DNA from: Pseudomonadota bacterium
Lineage (GTDB): Bacteria > Pseudomonadota > Alphaproteobacteria > Paracaedibacterales > CAITNM01
Assembly (NCBI GenBank): GCA_026400695.1
Contig: JAPLON010000089.1
Span: 1-17,261 of the forward strand
DNA: 17,261 bases
Direction: 5' to 3'
In this document: piece by piece, positions 1-7,523 of the stretch
How positions within the stretch are numbered: position 1 is the stretch's first letter
Layout of the letters: the number at the start of each line of letters is the position of its first letter
Translations under genes and position numbers: made by a program
The notes under the pieces: model-generated
What the model was told of the DNA's origin: nothing
What the model saw: the letters and a program-made list of their open reading frames with translations, nothing else
The model's database searches: none

Positions 1-919
1 CAAAATCTGGAGTGCCCTCGCCTTTTTTTAGAATTCTGTAAAATTTTTTTACAAATTTTGCCTTAGATACAAGACGTTTAATTGTTGGATCATCGCAAGC
101 GGCAAGTTTATCAAGAATTTCTTGATCAGTACAAAAATTCATATCTTCCTTAGTAACACGCTGCAACCGGAAGGCACGCTTTAAAATTAAGCTAGTGATA
201 TGATAAATAACAGCATCATCACTTGAACACCAAAGAACTTTCATTAATTTTAATGGAATCATAGCAAATTTTTTAGCAACTTTACGGTCTGTAAAATACC
301 AACGTTTGAGGTTATCATCAAAGCGCAAGCTGTTAATAATTTTTGTTATATCCATACTATTGATCATTTTTAGCATTAACGCTGTGTGAATATTGTAAGC
401 AATACGATCAGCGCACATATCAGGCAATGGCTGCTCTAAGCGTTTAAATTCTGGATTTTCTGGAAGAATATCTTTTCCTGTAAGATCCAGACCACAAATA
501 AGACTATCTATTTCAGTTTGTTGCAAAAACCATTCGTGAATAGTGTCTTGGTAGCCAGGCACTCCAAAAAATATATCTGCCACATGGGAAAATGCGGTAT
601 GTGAAATATCATGCACTAGTGCCGCAATCTGTTCCTTAATATCTCCGCCAAAATGTTGCACAAGCCATAGCACATCTACAGAATGCTCAAGCCTGCTAAA
701 TTTTGGAATATTGTCCCAGTACGCAGGTGTTCCTGATTGATCAACACCTTTGAGACGTTGCATATGTTTCATGTTATAAATTTTAAAAAGTTCTTTCTCT
801 AATTTTAACGATCCAAAAACTGTCTTAACTTCAACTGAAGCTGTAATTGGCGTTACAAATGATACGGTAAAAAAACAGTAAAAAATCCATGAAAAATTAA
901 ATAGCCTTCTAGATAGCAT
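1..919 (-). CDS. Exported HD-domain phosphohydrolase, 3' end cut by window edge
   Basis: The reading frame is open from an ATG at 919 to the left edge, giving 306 residues without a stop. GAGGGG lies about ten bases upstream of the ATG. Residues 1-27 form a signal peptide: MLSRR, a hydrophobic stretch, and a likely cleavage site after TPITA. The HD superfamily signature follows: H79 in RLEHSVDV, H103-D104 in ALVHDISHTAFSH, and a distal D172 in CADRIAYN. These are the metal-binding His/Asp residues of the HD fold, and the HDISHTAFSH form resembles dNTP triphosphohydrolase/SAMHD1-like proteins. HD enzymes of that group hydrolyse nucleotides in the cytoplasm, so a signal peptide is unexpected and the substrate is unknown. 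It is transcribed away from the glycosyltransferase pair. The fold is fairly sure; the reaction is not. Confidence 0.85.
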   Translation of the reverse strand, partial: MLSRRLFNFSWIFYCFFTVSFVTPITASVEVKTVFGSLKLEKELFKIYNMKHMQRLKGVDQSGTPAYWDNIPKFSRLEHSVDVLWLVQHFGGDIKEQIAALVHDISHTAFSHVADIFFGVPGYQDTIHEWFLQQTEIDSLICGLDLTGKDILPENPEFKRLEQPLPDMCADRIAYNIHTALMLKMINSMDITKIINSLRFDDNLKRWYFTDRKVAKKFAMIPLKLMKVLWCSSDDAVIYHITSLILKRAFRLQRVTKEDMNFCTDQEILDKLAACDDPTIKRLVSKAKFVKKFYRILKKGEGTPDF

Positions 920-964
920 TTACTTTTATTCCCCTCTTAAATACATATTTTGGTTGCTTAAAAA

Positions 965-987
965 CCAGATGTTATGGCAACATCAGG
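965..987. promoter_or_regulatory. Imperfect inverted repeat between divergent genes
   Basis: CCaGATGTT, a five-base spacer ATGGC, then AACATCaGG: nine arm positions with one mismatch. It lies in the 95-bp gap between the HD-domain gene and the membrane glycosyltransferase gene. It could be a repressor operator or an RNA hairpin in the leader of the rightward gene, which has no clear Shine-Dalgarno. Function is inferred only from position and symmetry. Confidence 0.3.
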
Positions 988-1014
988 CAAACCTGTGTAT
1001 TGGTCCATTTCCGC

Positions 1015-2268
1015 ATGTCTCAAACTTTTAGACAATATAAATTTTTAAGCCTCAGCTGTTTTTTAGCTTTTATAACTTTGATGTCATTTGGAGCATATTT
1101 ACAGCCAGATTCTGGTGGTTATATAGATGCAAGCCCACATAGAGGCTTGCTTTATCCACTTTTTTTAAGGGCTTGCTTTAATTCTAATCTCAATGTGGTA
1201 GTAGCATTTCAATTGTTGTCCGGGCTTTTTAGCTGTTTTTATGTAATCACTTGTATTGATAAATTCATTGAACAACGCCTTGGTGTTTTTACTCAACTAG
1301 GACTATTTATGGCTTTGTCAATGCCATATTTGGGTCACACACTTATTGGCAATACGATTCTAACCGAACCACTTTGTTACCCCATATTTTTACTATTTTT
1401 CTGCAATTTATTATTATGGCGAGAATTTGGTAATTTTAAACATTTCCTAATCAGCGTATCGCTTGGTTTTGCTTTAATGCTTACCAGAAAGCAATTTGGC
1501 TATGTTTTTGCAACGTTTTATATCGGAATTTTTCTAGATTTATTACGTATTAAAAAAATTAATTGGCGTGAAGTGTTAGTGCCTTTTATGGTTTTTGCAC
1601 TGGCTCTTGGATTTGAAAAAAGCTACATGTATTTTAAAACAGGTCATTTTATAAGCACTCCTTCTGGATCTTTTATTATTGCCACTCCTCTTTATATAGC
1701 AAAAGCAAACGATGTTGATTTATTAAAAACTAATGAGCAAAAACAATTTTTACGAAATGCTATTAAAGAGCGTAATCGCCAGAAACTTGCAATGTATCAA
1801 GAAGATTTTGGTAACTTTTCATGGCCCTACCATAAAAAATTTGAAGTTATTAATGATGTACTGCGTTATGAAATCACTAGCAAAGCTCTTATGGATTTAA
1901 ACCTGAATCTTGATCTAATTGAATCTGAAAAATTATTAAGTGAAGTAACTTGGACAGTTCTGAAAAATAATTTTTCCGACTTCCTTAAGTTCTATTACCA
2001 TAACATTATTAACAATATGGGCGGGTACTATTATTTCTTTCTAATTTGTTGCGCCTTTCTCGTATGCTTGTGGCAATTAGTTTTGGGGCAAAATAGCTTT
2101 TTGATGAATTTTGGATTAATGATTACAAGTTTGCAATTTCTTAATTTTGGGGCGGTTGCAATTTTTTTGCCGGTTCTTCGTCGATTTGCTATTTATAGCG
2201 AGGGATTAATGATTTGTTTTTGGCTATTATGCCTACACCAAGTGATTGTGAGAAAAAAATATGACTAA
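1015..2268 (+). CDS. Polytopic membrane protein, probable GT-C-type glycosyltransferase
   Basis: The 417-residue protein is dominated by hydrophobic segments, roughly ten, with a charged, soluble stretch at about residues 225-310. Near the N-terminus, after the first membrane segment, come PDSGGYID (31-38) and HRGLLYPLF (42-50). An acidic first loop followed by R..YP is characteristic of GT-C enzymes (PMT/ArnT-like), where the loop aspartate is catalytic. It overlaps by 8 bp the GT2 gene that follows, whose family makes the polyprenyl-phosphate sugars GT-C enzymes use as donors. That pairing supports transfer of a sugar outside the inner membrane onto an envelope glycan or protein. The ATG at 1015 is preferred; a TTG five codons upstream (1000) is in frame, and neither has a clear Shine-Dalgarno. 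The acceptor is unknown and GT-C membership rests on one motif. Confidence 0.65.
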   Translation: MSQTFRQYKFLSLSCFLAFITLMSFGAYLQPDSGGYIDASPHRGLLYPLFLRACFNSNLNVVVAFQLLSGLFSCFYVITCIDKFIEQRLGVFTQLGLFMALSMPYLGHTLIGNTILTEPLCYPIFLLFFCNLLLWREFGNFKHFLISVSLGFALMLTRKQFGYVFATFYIGIFLDLLRIKKINWREVLVPFMVFALALGFEKSYMYFKTGHFISTPSGSFIIATPLYIAKANDVDLLKTNEQKQFLRNAIKERNRQKLAMYQEDFGNFSWPYHKKFEVINDVLRYEITSKALMDLNLNLDLIESEKLLSEVTWTVLKNNFSDFLKFYYHNIINNMGGYYYFFLICCAFLVCLWQLVLGQNSFLMNFGLMITSLQFLNFGAVAIFLPVLRRFAIYSEGLMICFWLLCLHQVIVRKKYD

Positions 2269-3166
2269 AATAGCCATTTTAATTCCATGCTATAACGAAG
2301 GCGAGGCCATTTATAAGGTGGTTAATGATTTTAAATCTCAACTGCCTGAAGCGGATATCTACGTTTACGATAATAATTCCAAAGATAACACGTCAGCAGA
2401 GGCAACCCGCGCAGGAGCAATTGTGCGTTTTGAATCACGCCAAGGCAAAGGAAATGTTGTTAGGCGCATGTTTTGCAACATTGAGGCTGATGTCTATCTA
2501 ATGGTAGATGGTGATGGAACCTATGACTTTACCAGGGCACGTGAGCTTGTGAATACATTGCTTGCCAATCAATTAGATATGGTCATTGGTACACGCGTTG
2601 AAAAAACGTCAACAGCCCACAGGACAGGTCACAAACTTGGAAACAAACTATTTAATTTTGCCCTTAAGTTATTATTCCAAAGTGACTTTAAAGACATTTT
2701 TTCTGGATATCGTGCTTTTTCAAGGCGCATGGTAAAAAGCTTTCCAGCCATCTCTAATGGTTTCGATATTGAAACGGAGTTATCTGTACATGCCCTAAAC
2801 TTAAAACTACCCGTAAAAGAAGTTGAAACTGATTTCTTTGACCGCATTGCTGGAACTCAAAGCAAATTATCAACCTTTAAAGATGGTTTTAAAATTGGCC
2901 TGCGAATGCTTTCATTATTTAAAGATTTTCGCCCATTTTTATTGTTCTCTCTAATTTCAACTATTTTAGTTTCTTTAGGACTTTACCTAGGAGTCATTGT
3001 AATTCAAGAGTTTTTGCAAACTGGATTAGTTGCACGCATACCAAGCGCTTTGCTATGTGTTGGACTTATGTTAATGGGATCTTTGAGCTTTGCCTGTGGA
3101 ATGGTTTTAGATTGTATGAGTAATCAACGAAGAGAAAACCTGCGACTGCATTATTTACGGAGTTAA
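2261..3166 (+). CDS. GT2 family glycosyltransferase, polyprenyl-phosphate sugar synthase type
   Basis: This 301-residue protein begins with the GT-A nucleotide-sugar fold: ILIPCYNEG (7-14), DNNSKDNT (37-44) and the metal-binding DGDGTYD (83-89). DIFSGYRAFSRR (145-156) and GFDIETELSVHAL (168-179) are typical of the DPM1/GtrB/ArnC-like branch. Two C-terminal hydrophobic helices (about 225-248 and 262-284) end in a basic tail. Such enzymes transfer a sugar from a nucleotide donor to a polyprenyl phosphate on the cytoplasmic face. The start codon lies inside the end of the preceding membrane-protein gene (8-bp overlap), implying translational coupling and a two-step pathway. Which sugar is used cannot be read from the sequence. 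Family assignment is firm. Confidence 0.9.
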   Translation: MTKIAILIPCYNEGEAIYKVVNDFKSQLPEADIYVYDNNSKDNTSAEATRAGAIVRFESRQGKGNVVRRMFCNIEADVYLMVDGDGTYDFTRARELVNTLLANQLDMVIGTRVEKTSTAHRTGHKLGNKLFNFALKLLFQSDFKDIFSGYRAFSRRMVKSFPAISNGFDIETELSVHALNLKLPVKEVETDFFDRIAGTQSKLSTFKDGFKIGLRMLSLFKDFRPFLLFSLISTILVSLGLYLGVIVIQEFLQTGLVARIPSALLCVGLMLMGSLSFACGMVLDCMSNQRRENLRLHYLRS

Positions 3167-3209
3167 TGGTGGCTCATTCTTTCATTAGGGTTATTCCAAC
3201 CGTTGACTC

Positions 3210-3228
3210 AAAACCTTGGTGGGTTTTT
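3210..3228 (+). terminator. Weak candidate terminator after the glycosyltransferase pair
   Basis: AAAACC, a six-base loop, then GGTTTT followed by one more T, 43 bp after the GT2 stop and before the convergent GrpB-GNAT gene. The stem is only six pairs, four of them A-T, so it would be weak. Nothing else is apparent in the 3167-3268 gap. Confidence 0.25.
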
Positions 3229-3268
3229 ATATGTTCCAAAAATTTAGCGCATATTACTATCGGCTCAG

Positions 3269-4222
3269 TCATAATATTTTCCCCAAAGGTATATCTTCTG
3301 GACTACCTTCGTAACCATCTGGATCATTAAATGGCATTTCGCTATAACTGTGTTTTTTGTAAAACTTTAAAGCGCTTAAAGATGATTCCACGTGAATGCT
3401 GTTATACTTTTTGGCCTTAAGCCACTTCTCGATAAGACTTAAGAATTGACTGCCAAATCCGCAATTTCTTTTGCTTTCATCAATTACAATAATTCTTAAA
3501 GCGGTGCGTTGATTTGGCCAAAGTTGTATATGGGCATAGCCTATAATTTCTACACCTTGGTAAAGCACAAAGTGAACATGGTCTTTGTGATTAAAGGTCC
3601 ACTCATATGGGTCAGCTATTGGAACTTTGTCAAAAAAATATTTTTGGCGAAAGTGTTTGGCTTTTTCCCATTCTGCATAATGGGTGCATTTTAGAAACCT
3701 TATTCTGTTGAATCCGCAAAGTTTTAGGATTTTACGAATAAAAGCATCTTTACCCAAATTGTAACCTGTAAACATGGAATTATTTTTTTCAAATGCCGAT
3801 TCGTTTTGTAAAAGGTTTTTTTTAAGTACGGCGTATTCATTTAATACTTTTGGATTAGATCTTAGGTAATCGCGAAACGCTAGGTTAAGTTCTATTTCTG
3901 GGTGATTTTCTTCAAAAACGTGTAGGTTAACCTCAACATCTCCACGCTTAGTAAAGCCATATTTGAAGGGAATATTCCATTCTCCCCTGTAGGTAAAACC
4001 GGCATTTTCTAAAGCAGAGATTGATTCTTCAGGTGTTTTCACTTCAGCGATTATATCTATTTTTGGTTTTGCGGCTAAATTGGGCACAGATGTTGAGCCT
4101 ATGTGGTACAAGCCTATGCAGTTATCACCCAAAGCTTTCCAAATGTTGTTGGCTTCAGCTTCAAACATTTGGGGCCAATTGGGGTTGTAACTTACTACTG
4201 TAATAGGTTTGGTAACTGTCAT
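3269..4222 (-). CDS. GrpB (UPF0157) - GNAT acetyltransferase fusion
   Basis: The 317-residue protein joins two domains. Residues 5-170 are a GrpB-family nucleotidyltransferase-fold domain: VVSYNPNWPQMFEAE (9-23), the signature HIGSTSVPNLAAKPKIDI (40-57), NLHVF (99-103) and FRDYLRSNP (116-124). Residues 175-317 are a GNAT domain with a central strand, motif A R252-N-C-G-F-G257 for acetyl-CoA binding, and ALKFYKKHSYSEM (284-296) carrying the usual tyrosine. GrpB domains are widespread but of uncertain activity; GNAT domains acetylate amines. The ATG has a good Shine-Dalgarno (AAAAGGA) about eight bases upstream. It follows aspS with a 64-bp gap on the same strand, so co-transcription is possible unless the hairpin at 4251-4275 terminates. 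Domain calls are sure; substrate is unknown. Confidence 0.88.
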   Translation of the reverse strand: MTVTKPITVVSYNPNWPQMFEAEANNIWKALGDNCIGLYHIGSTSVPNLAAKPKIDIIAEVKTPEESISALENAGFTYRGEWNIPFKYGFTKRGDVEVNLHVFEENHPEIELNLAFRDYLRSNPKVLNEYAVLKKNLLQNESAFEKNNSMFTGYNLGKDAFIRKILKLCGFNRIRFLKCTHYAEWEKAKHFRQKYFFDKVPIADPYEWTFNHKDHVHFVLYQGVEIIGYAHIQLWPNQRTALRIIVIDESKRNCGFGSQFLSLIEKWLKAKKYNSIHVESSLSALKFYKKHSYSEMPFNDPDGYEGSPEDIPLGKIL

Positions 4223-4250
4223 TTTTTAAGTCCTTTTAAAAATACACAAG

Positions 4251-4275
4251 CTTACCAAAAGTTATTGAAGGTAAG
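4251..4275 (-). terminator. Possible hairpin between aspS and the GrpB-GNAT gene
   Basis: On the minus strand CTTACC, a 13-base loop, then GGTAAG, followed nine bases later by five T. It sits just after the aspS stop and beside a run of seven G/C (4275-4281). The large loop and delayed T-run make a functional intrinsic terminator doubtful; aspS and the next gene may be one transcript. Confidence 0.25.
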
Positions 4276-4286
4276 GGGGGGAGGTT

Positions 4287-6092
4287 TTACCCCACCTTTT
4301 TAATTGGTAGCTGTGTACGAATATGTAGTTCCTTTAAGCGCTCTGGTTCAACAAGAGATGGTGCTTGCATCAACAAATCCAGCCCTTGCTGGTTAAGTGG
4401 GAAGGCAATGATTTCTCTGATGTTTGGTTCATCTGCCAGTAACATTACTATGCGGTCAACTCCAGGGGCACAACCACCATGGGGAGGGGCACCATACTTA
4501 AATGCGTTTAGTAGGCCACCGAAACGTTCTTCCACATCAGCTTGAGTGTAACCGGCAATTTCAAATGCACGGTACATTACCTCTGGTAAGTGGTTACGAA
4601 TTGCCCCACTGCAAAGCTCAATACCATTACAAACGATATCGTATTGGAATGCTTTGATATCTAAAGGATTCATGGTGTTAAGTGCTTCAAGTCCGCCTTG
4701 TGGCATAGAAAATGGGTTGTGGGAAAAATCAATTTTGCCTGTGTCTTCATCTTGTTCATACATAGGGAAATCAACAATCCAACAAAACTTGAATTGATCC
4801 TTGGCGATTAAGTCAAGTTCTTGGGCAATTTTGGTGCGAGCAAGGCCAGCATTTTTAGCGGCTTTTAGTGCTTTTAAATCGCAAACAAAAAATATGCTTG
4901 AACCTATGCCAACATTGCAAACCTCTTGTAGTTGTTGCAATTTATCGGCATTTAAAAATTTAGCAATAGGTCCTTTTGCGCCATCTTGTGCGAAATTGAT
5001 GTATCCGAGTCCTGGCATACCAGCTTCTTGAGCCCATGAATTTAATTTATCAAAAAAGCTGCGAGCTTGGCCTTCAGTGTTTGGTACGCCAATGGCGCGG
5101 ACATATCCACCGTTTGCTACAACTTTAGCAAATACACTAAAGTCTGAATCTTTGAAAACTTCTGAGACATCGCTAATTAACAATGGGTTGCGCAGGTCTG
5201 GTTTGTCGCTGCCATATTTCAACATTGAATCATCAAAAGATATGCGCGGATAAGGATAGTCGCTTACTGTTTTACCGTTGGCGAATTCCTTAAACACACT
5301 GGTTAGAACTGGTTCAATTGCATTGAAAACATCATCTTGAGTGACAAATGACATCTCAACATCGAGCTGATAAAATTCACCTGGCGATCTGTCGGCTCTG
5401 GCATCTTCATCACGAAAGCATGGGGCAATTTGAAAGTAACGATCAAACCCAGCAACCATCAATAGCTGCTTAAATTGTTGTGGAGCTTGGGGAAGAGCGT
5501 AGAATTTTCCTGGGTGTATTCTGCTTGGGACTAAAAAGTCACGGGCACCCTCTGGTGATGACGAAGTTAAAATTGGGGTTTGGTATTCTAGGAACCCTTG
5601 TTCAATCATACGATTGCGAATTGAACTAATAATTTTAGAACGCAGTACAATGTTTTGGTGTATCTTTTCGCGGCGCAAGTCTAAAAATCTGTAGGTTAGT
5701 CGTGTTTCTTCTGGAAATTCTACGTCTGCATTAACTTGTAGAGGAAGCACTTCTGCTACTGATTGCACCGTTGCTTTGGTGATTACTAATTCAATAGCAC
5801 CTGTTGGCATTTTATCATTGCTAGTTTCGCCACTTCTTTTTACAACATCACCATCAAAAGTTACGACGGTTTCGTTTTTTAATCCTTCTACGGTCTTAAA
5901 GGCGTCAGAGCCATTTTGAAGCACACACTGGGTAAGTCCATAATGATCGCGCAAATCAACAAAAACTAAATTGCCATGGTCACGTTTGCGGTGTACCCAA
6001 CCTGAAAGACGAACTTGTTTTCCAACATGAGATTCACGAAGATCTCCACAGGTGTGAGTGCGATAGATACTTGCTAAGTGTGATTTTTCCAT
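4287..6092 (-). CDS. aspS: Aspartyl-tRNA synthetase, bacterial type
   Basis: This class IIb synthetase of 601 residues is full length for the bacterial form. Residues 8-110 are the anticodon-binding OB fold (WVHRKRDHGNLVFVDLRD, 32-49). The core holds TYRFLDLRR (133-141), PEGARDFLVPSR (180-191) and motif 2 with CFRDEDARADRSPGEF (225-240); the bacterial GAD insertion lies around 290-405; motif 3 includes GAPPHGGCAPGVDR (534-547). It charges tRNA-Asp. H39 matches the histidine (H31 of Pseudomonas aeruginosa) found in non-discriminating AspRS, which also charges tRNA-Asn for GatCAB amidation; the second specificity position could not be aligned by eye. ADRSPGEFYQLD is the alphaproteobacterial form. 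The start has no clear Shine-Dalgarno. The MFS gene ends 51 bp upstream on the same strand, so a shared transcript is possible. Confidence 0.98.
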   Translation of the reverse strand: MEKSHLASIYRTHTCGDLRESHVGKQVRLSGWVHRKRDHGNLVFVDLRDHYGLTQCVLQNGSDAFKTVEGLKNETVVTFDGDVVKRSGETSNDKMPTGAIELVITKATVQSVAEVLPLQVNADVEFPEETRLTYRFLDLRREKIHQNIVLRSKIISSIRNRMIEQGFLEYQTPILTSSSPEGARDFLVPSRIHPGKFYALPQAPQQFKQLLMVAGFDRYFQIAPCFRDEDARADRSPGEFYQLDVEMSFVTQDDVFNAIEPVLTSVFKEFANGKTVSDYPYPRISFDDSMLKYGSDKPDLRNPLLISDVSEVFKDSDFSVFAKVVANGGYVRAIGVPNTEGQARSFFDKLNSWAQEAGMPGLGYINFAQDGAKGPIAKFLNADKLQQLQEVCNVGIGSSIFFVCDLKALKAAKNAGLARTKIAQELDLIAKDQFKFCWIVDFPMYEQDEDTGKIDFSHNPFSMPQGGLEALNTMNPLDIKAFQYDIVCNGIELCSGAIRNHLPEVMYRAFEIAGYTQADVEERFGGLLNAFKYGAPPHGGCAPGVDRIVMLLADEPNIREIIAFPLNQQGLDLLMQAPSLVEPERLKELHIRTQLPIKKVG

Positions 6093-6143
6093 ACAATGAC
6101 CAATTTAATTTTTAATGTTTATCCTCATTTATAGCGATTTTTA

Positions 6144-7343
6144 CTAGCTTTGCCCAGGTGGGTATTTTTTACTCAATACAACCAAGGCTAATATGCCAAT
6201 TAATGCAATGTATAGCCCTGGCATAATAGGTGAATTTGTATATTGCCAAATTGCAAGACCTACGGTTGGGAAAGTTCTTCCTAGGGTTTCTGAACCAATA
6301 GCGTAACCAATTGCTGTAGTTTTGTAACGATTATGGGGCGAGAATTCCTGCCAGTACCAGCGGTGCATGGGTATGCAAAACGCTACACCTAAGCTGATTA
6401 TAATAATTTTTATAGCGCAAATCCCAACAAAATTTAGGTTCGGTAAATACGCAAACATTAAAGGTATGGCAACTACAGAGATGATGATTATTGTTTTTAA
6501 CAAAGGTTTGCAATTTATATTGCGAAATAACCTTCCAACAACTATCAGTAAAATTAAGTCAAATACCATTAAAGATGTGTTTAGAGCCATGATCTTTGGC
6601 ATGGACGTGTTAGTTAATAGTGCAGCAAAATTATTAAAAAATAAAAATGATGCTGAATATAAAACATAAGAAAATCCAGAAACCATAGCTACCTTAAAAA
6701 CACCACTCCAATTAGTTTTAGATTTTTCAAGTTTTTGTTTAGGTGTAAATGAGGGGGGGTATTGTTTCCTTAGCCACCATCCAGAGGCACCGGTGATTAG
6801 TGAACCAAAAAACGGCCATTTCCAATATAGGTGTGGTGTAGGGCTATAAAAAATTAGGCTCGCTGCGGCACCTGCTAGTAAAATACCTGCCATTTGGCTA
6901 CTAAGATACATACTTGTGACTTGGTGTTGTTGTTCGTATTTTGTACCCTCAAGGACGTAAAGACCTGCAATGCTAACTTCTCCGGCGCCGAAAAAACTTT
7001 GAAACCCACGTAAAGTACATAAACCAATGGCTCCATAGACGCCCCATTCGCTATGGGTATTTAAAAAAACAAAGCAAAAAGTAGTGATTGTCATTCCTTG
7101 AATTGTGGCAATTAAGGCGTGATGAGGTCCAATGTTTTGAGCTTTTTTGGAGTAGTACCACGCTCCAAGAGGTCTAGTTATTAATCCTATAATTACTATT
7201 CCATACCCTTTGATAAGGGCTGTGACGGGATCACTTTGTGGAAAAAATAATGGTGCCAAAATTGGTACTAAAAACCCGTAAAGGGATGTGTCAAAGTGGT
7301 CTAATAAATTTGCCAAATACGTGGCAATGCGCGCGCGTTTCAT
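6144..7343 (-). CDS. MFS permease under TPP riboswitch control, probable thiamine or precursor importer
   Basis: The 399-residue protein has about twelve hydrophobic segments and the N-terminal pattern of the metabolite:H+ symporter branch of MFS: NLLDHFDTSLYGFLVPILA (12-30), then RPLGAWYYSKKAQNIG near residues 57-72, the place of the cytoplasmic loop 2-3 motif. By family alone the substrate would be open (organic acid, betaine, sugar). The decisive clue is the TPP riboswitch ending at its start codon: genes controlled this way make or import thiamine, so uptake of thiamine, its phosphate or a precursor moiety is the likely role. The start is fixed by AAGGAG at 7349-7354, five bases before the ATG. 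aspS follows 51 bp downstream. A run of seven G (6753-6759) lies inside the gene. Family call firm; substrate inferred. Confidence 0.9.
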   Translation of the reverse strand: MKRARIATYLANLLDHFDTSLYGFLVPILAPLFFPQSDPVTALIKGYGIVIIGLITRPLGAWYYSKKAQNIGPHHALIATIQGMTITTFCFVFLNTHSEWGVYGAIGLCTLRGFQSFFGAGEVSIAGLYVLEGTKYEQQHQVTSMYLSSQMAGILLAGAAASLIFYSPTPHLYWKWPFFGSLITGASGWWLRKQYPPSFTPKQKLEKSKTNWSGVFKVAMVSGFSYVLYSASFLFFNNFAALLTNTSMPKIMALNTSLMVFDLILLIVVGRLFRNINCKPLLKTIIIISVVAIPLMFAYLPNLNFVGICAIKIIIISLGVAFCIPMHRWYWQEFSPHNRYKTTAIGYAIGSETLGRTFPTVGLAIWQYTNSPIMPGLYIALIGILALVVLSKKYPPGQS

Positions 7344-7427
7344 ACACTCTCCTTACGCTGGTGCAAACCAGATCAAGTTAATAGGGTTGGCGATATGCCT
7401 CTCAGCCAAAATGGCACCCCTGGTGAT
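7344..7427 (-). promoter_or_regulatory. TPP (thiamine pyrophosphate) riboswitch, THI element
   Basis: Read on the minus strand, the conserved THI-box blocks appear in order: CAGGGGTGCC (P2 5' strand), GGCTGAGAGGC (the CUGAGA pyrimidine-binding region), AACCC (P2 3' strand), CTTGATCTGG (P4/P5), TTTGCA loop, and CCAGCGTAAGGA (P5/P4 3' strand). P3 is reduced to GCC-ATTTT-GGC, and an extra small hairpin GGC-ATATC-GCC sits after CUGAGA (P3a position). The last block runs directly into the permease start: its AAGGAG is the Shine-Dalgarno. There is no room for a separate terminator or anti-sequestering stem, so control is most likely translational, with ligand-folded RNA hiding the ribosome site. 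Confidence 0.95.
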
Positions 7428-7433
7428 TTGGTG

Positions 7434-7462
7434 AAGTTAGTAACTTATTGGGAATATGTCAA
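7434..7462 (-). promoter_or_regulatory. Promoter of the TPP-riboswitch/MFS transcript
   Basis: On the minus strand a perfect -35 TTGACA (7462-7457), a 17-base spacer and a weak -10 TAACTT (7439-7434). Transcription would start near 7427, immediately before the aptamer's first conserved bases, which is independent support for both elements. Confidence 0.6.
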
Positions 7463-7467
7463 GCTGG

Positions 7468-7496
7468 TTTACCCTAAAGCGCAGTTGGGTTATGGT
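7468..7496 (+). promoter_or_regulatory. Candidate promoter for the fumarylacetoacetase gene
   Basis: TTTACC (7468-7473), a 17-base spacer, and TATGGT (7491-7496). The -35 is poor and the -10 moderate. It is back to back with the riboswitch promoter. The -10 lies inside the inverted repeat 7489-7506. A start near 7503 would leave a leader of about 20 bases with no evident Shine-Dalgarno. Confidence 0.3.
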
Positions 7497-7506
7497 TACC
7501 CATAAC
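7489..7506. promoter_or_regulatory. Perfect inverted repeat, candidate operator upstream of fumarylacetoacetase
   Basis: GTTATGG, spacer TTAC, CCATAAC: seven perfect pairs, 17 bp before the fumarylacetoacetase ATG and overlapping its candidate -10. A bound repressor here would block that promoter. An RNA hairpin in the leader is an alternative. Confidence 0.45.
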
Positions 7507-7523
7507 TTTAAATAGCAAATTTT

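Noticed and set aside
4103..4303. Short plus-strand frames opposite the GrpB-GNAT and aspS genes, and similar ones at 6367-6669 and 10925-11127
   Set aside because: They lie opposite well-supported genes, have no family resemblance and lack ribosome sites.
6093..6143. Seven-codon frame ATG AGG ATA... between the permease and aspS as a leader peptide
   Set aside because: It has no ribosome site of its own and no regulatory codons or hairpins; likely chance.
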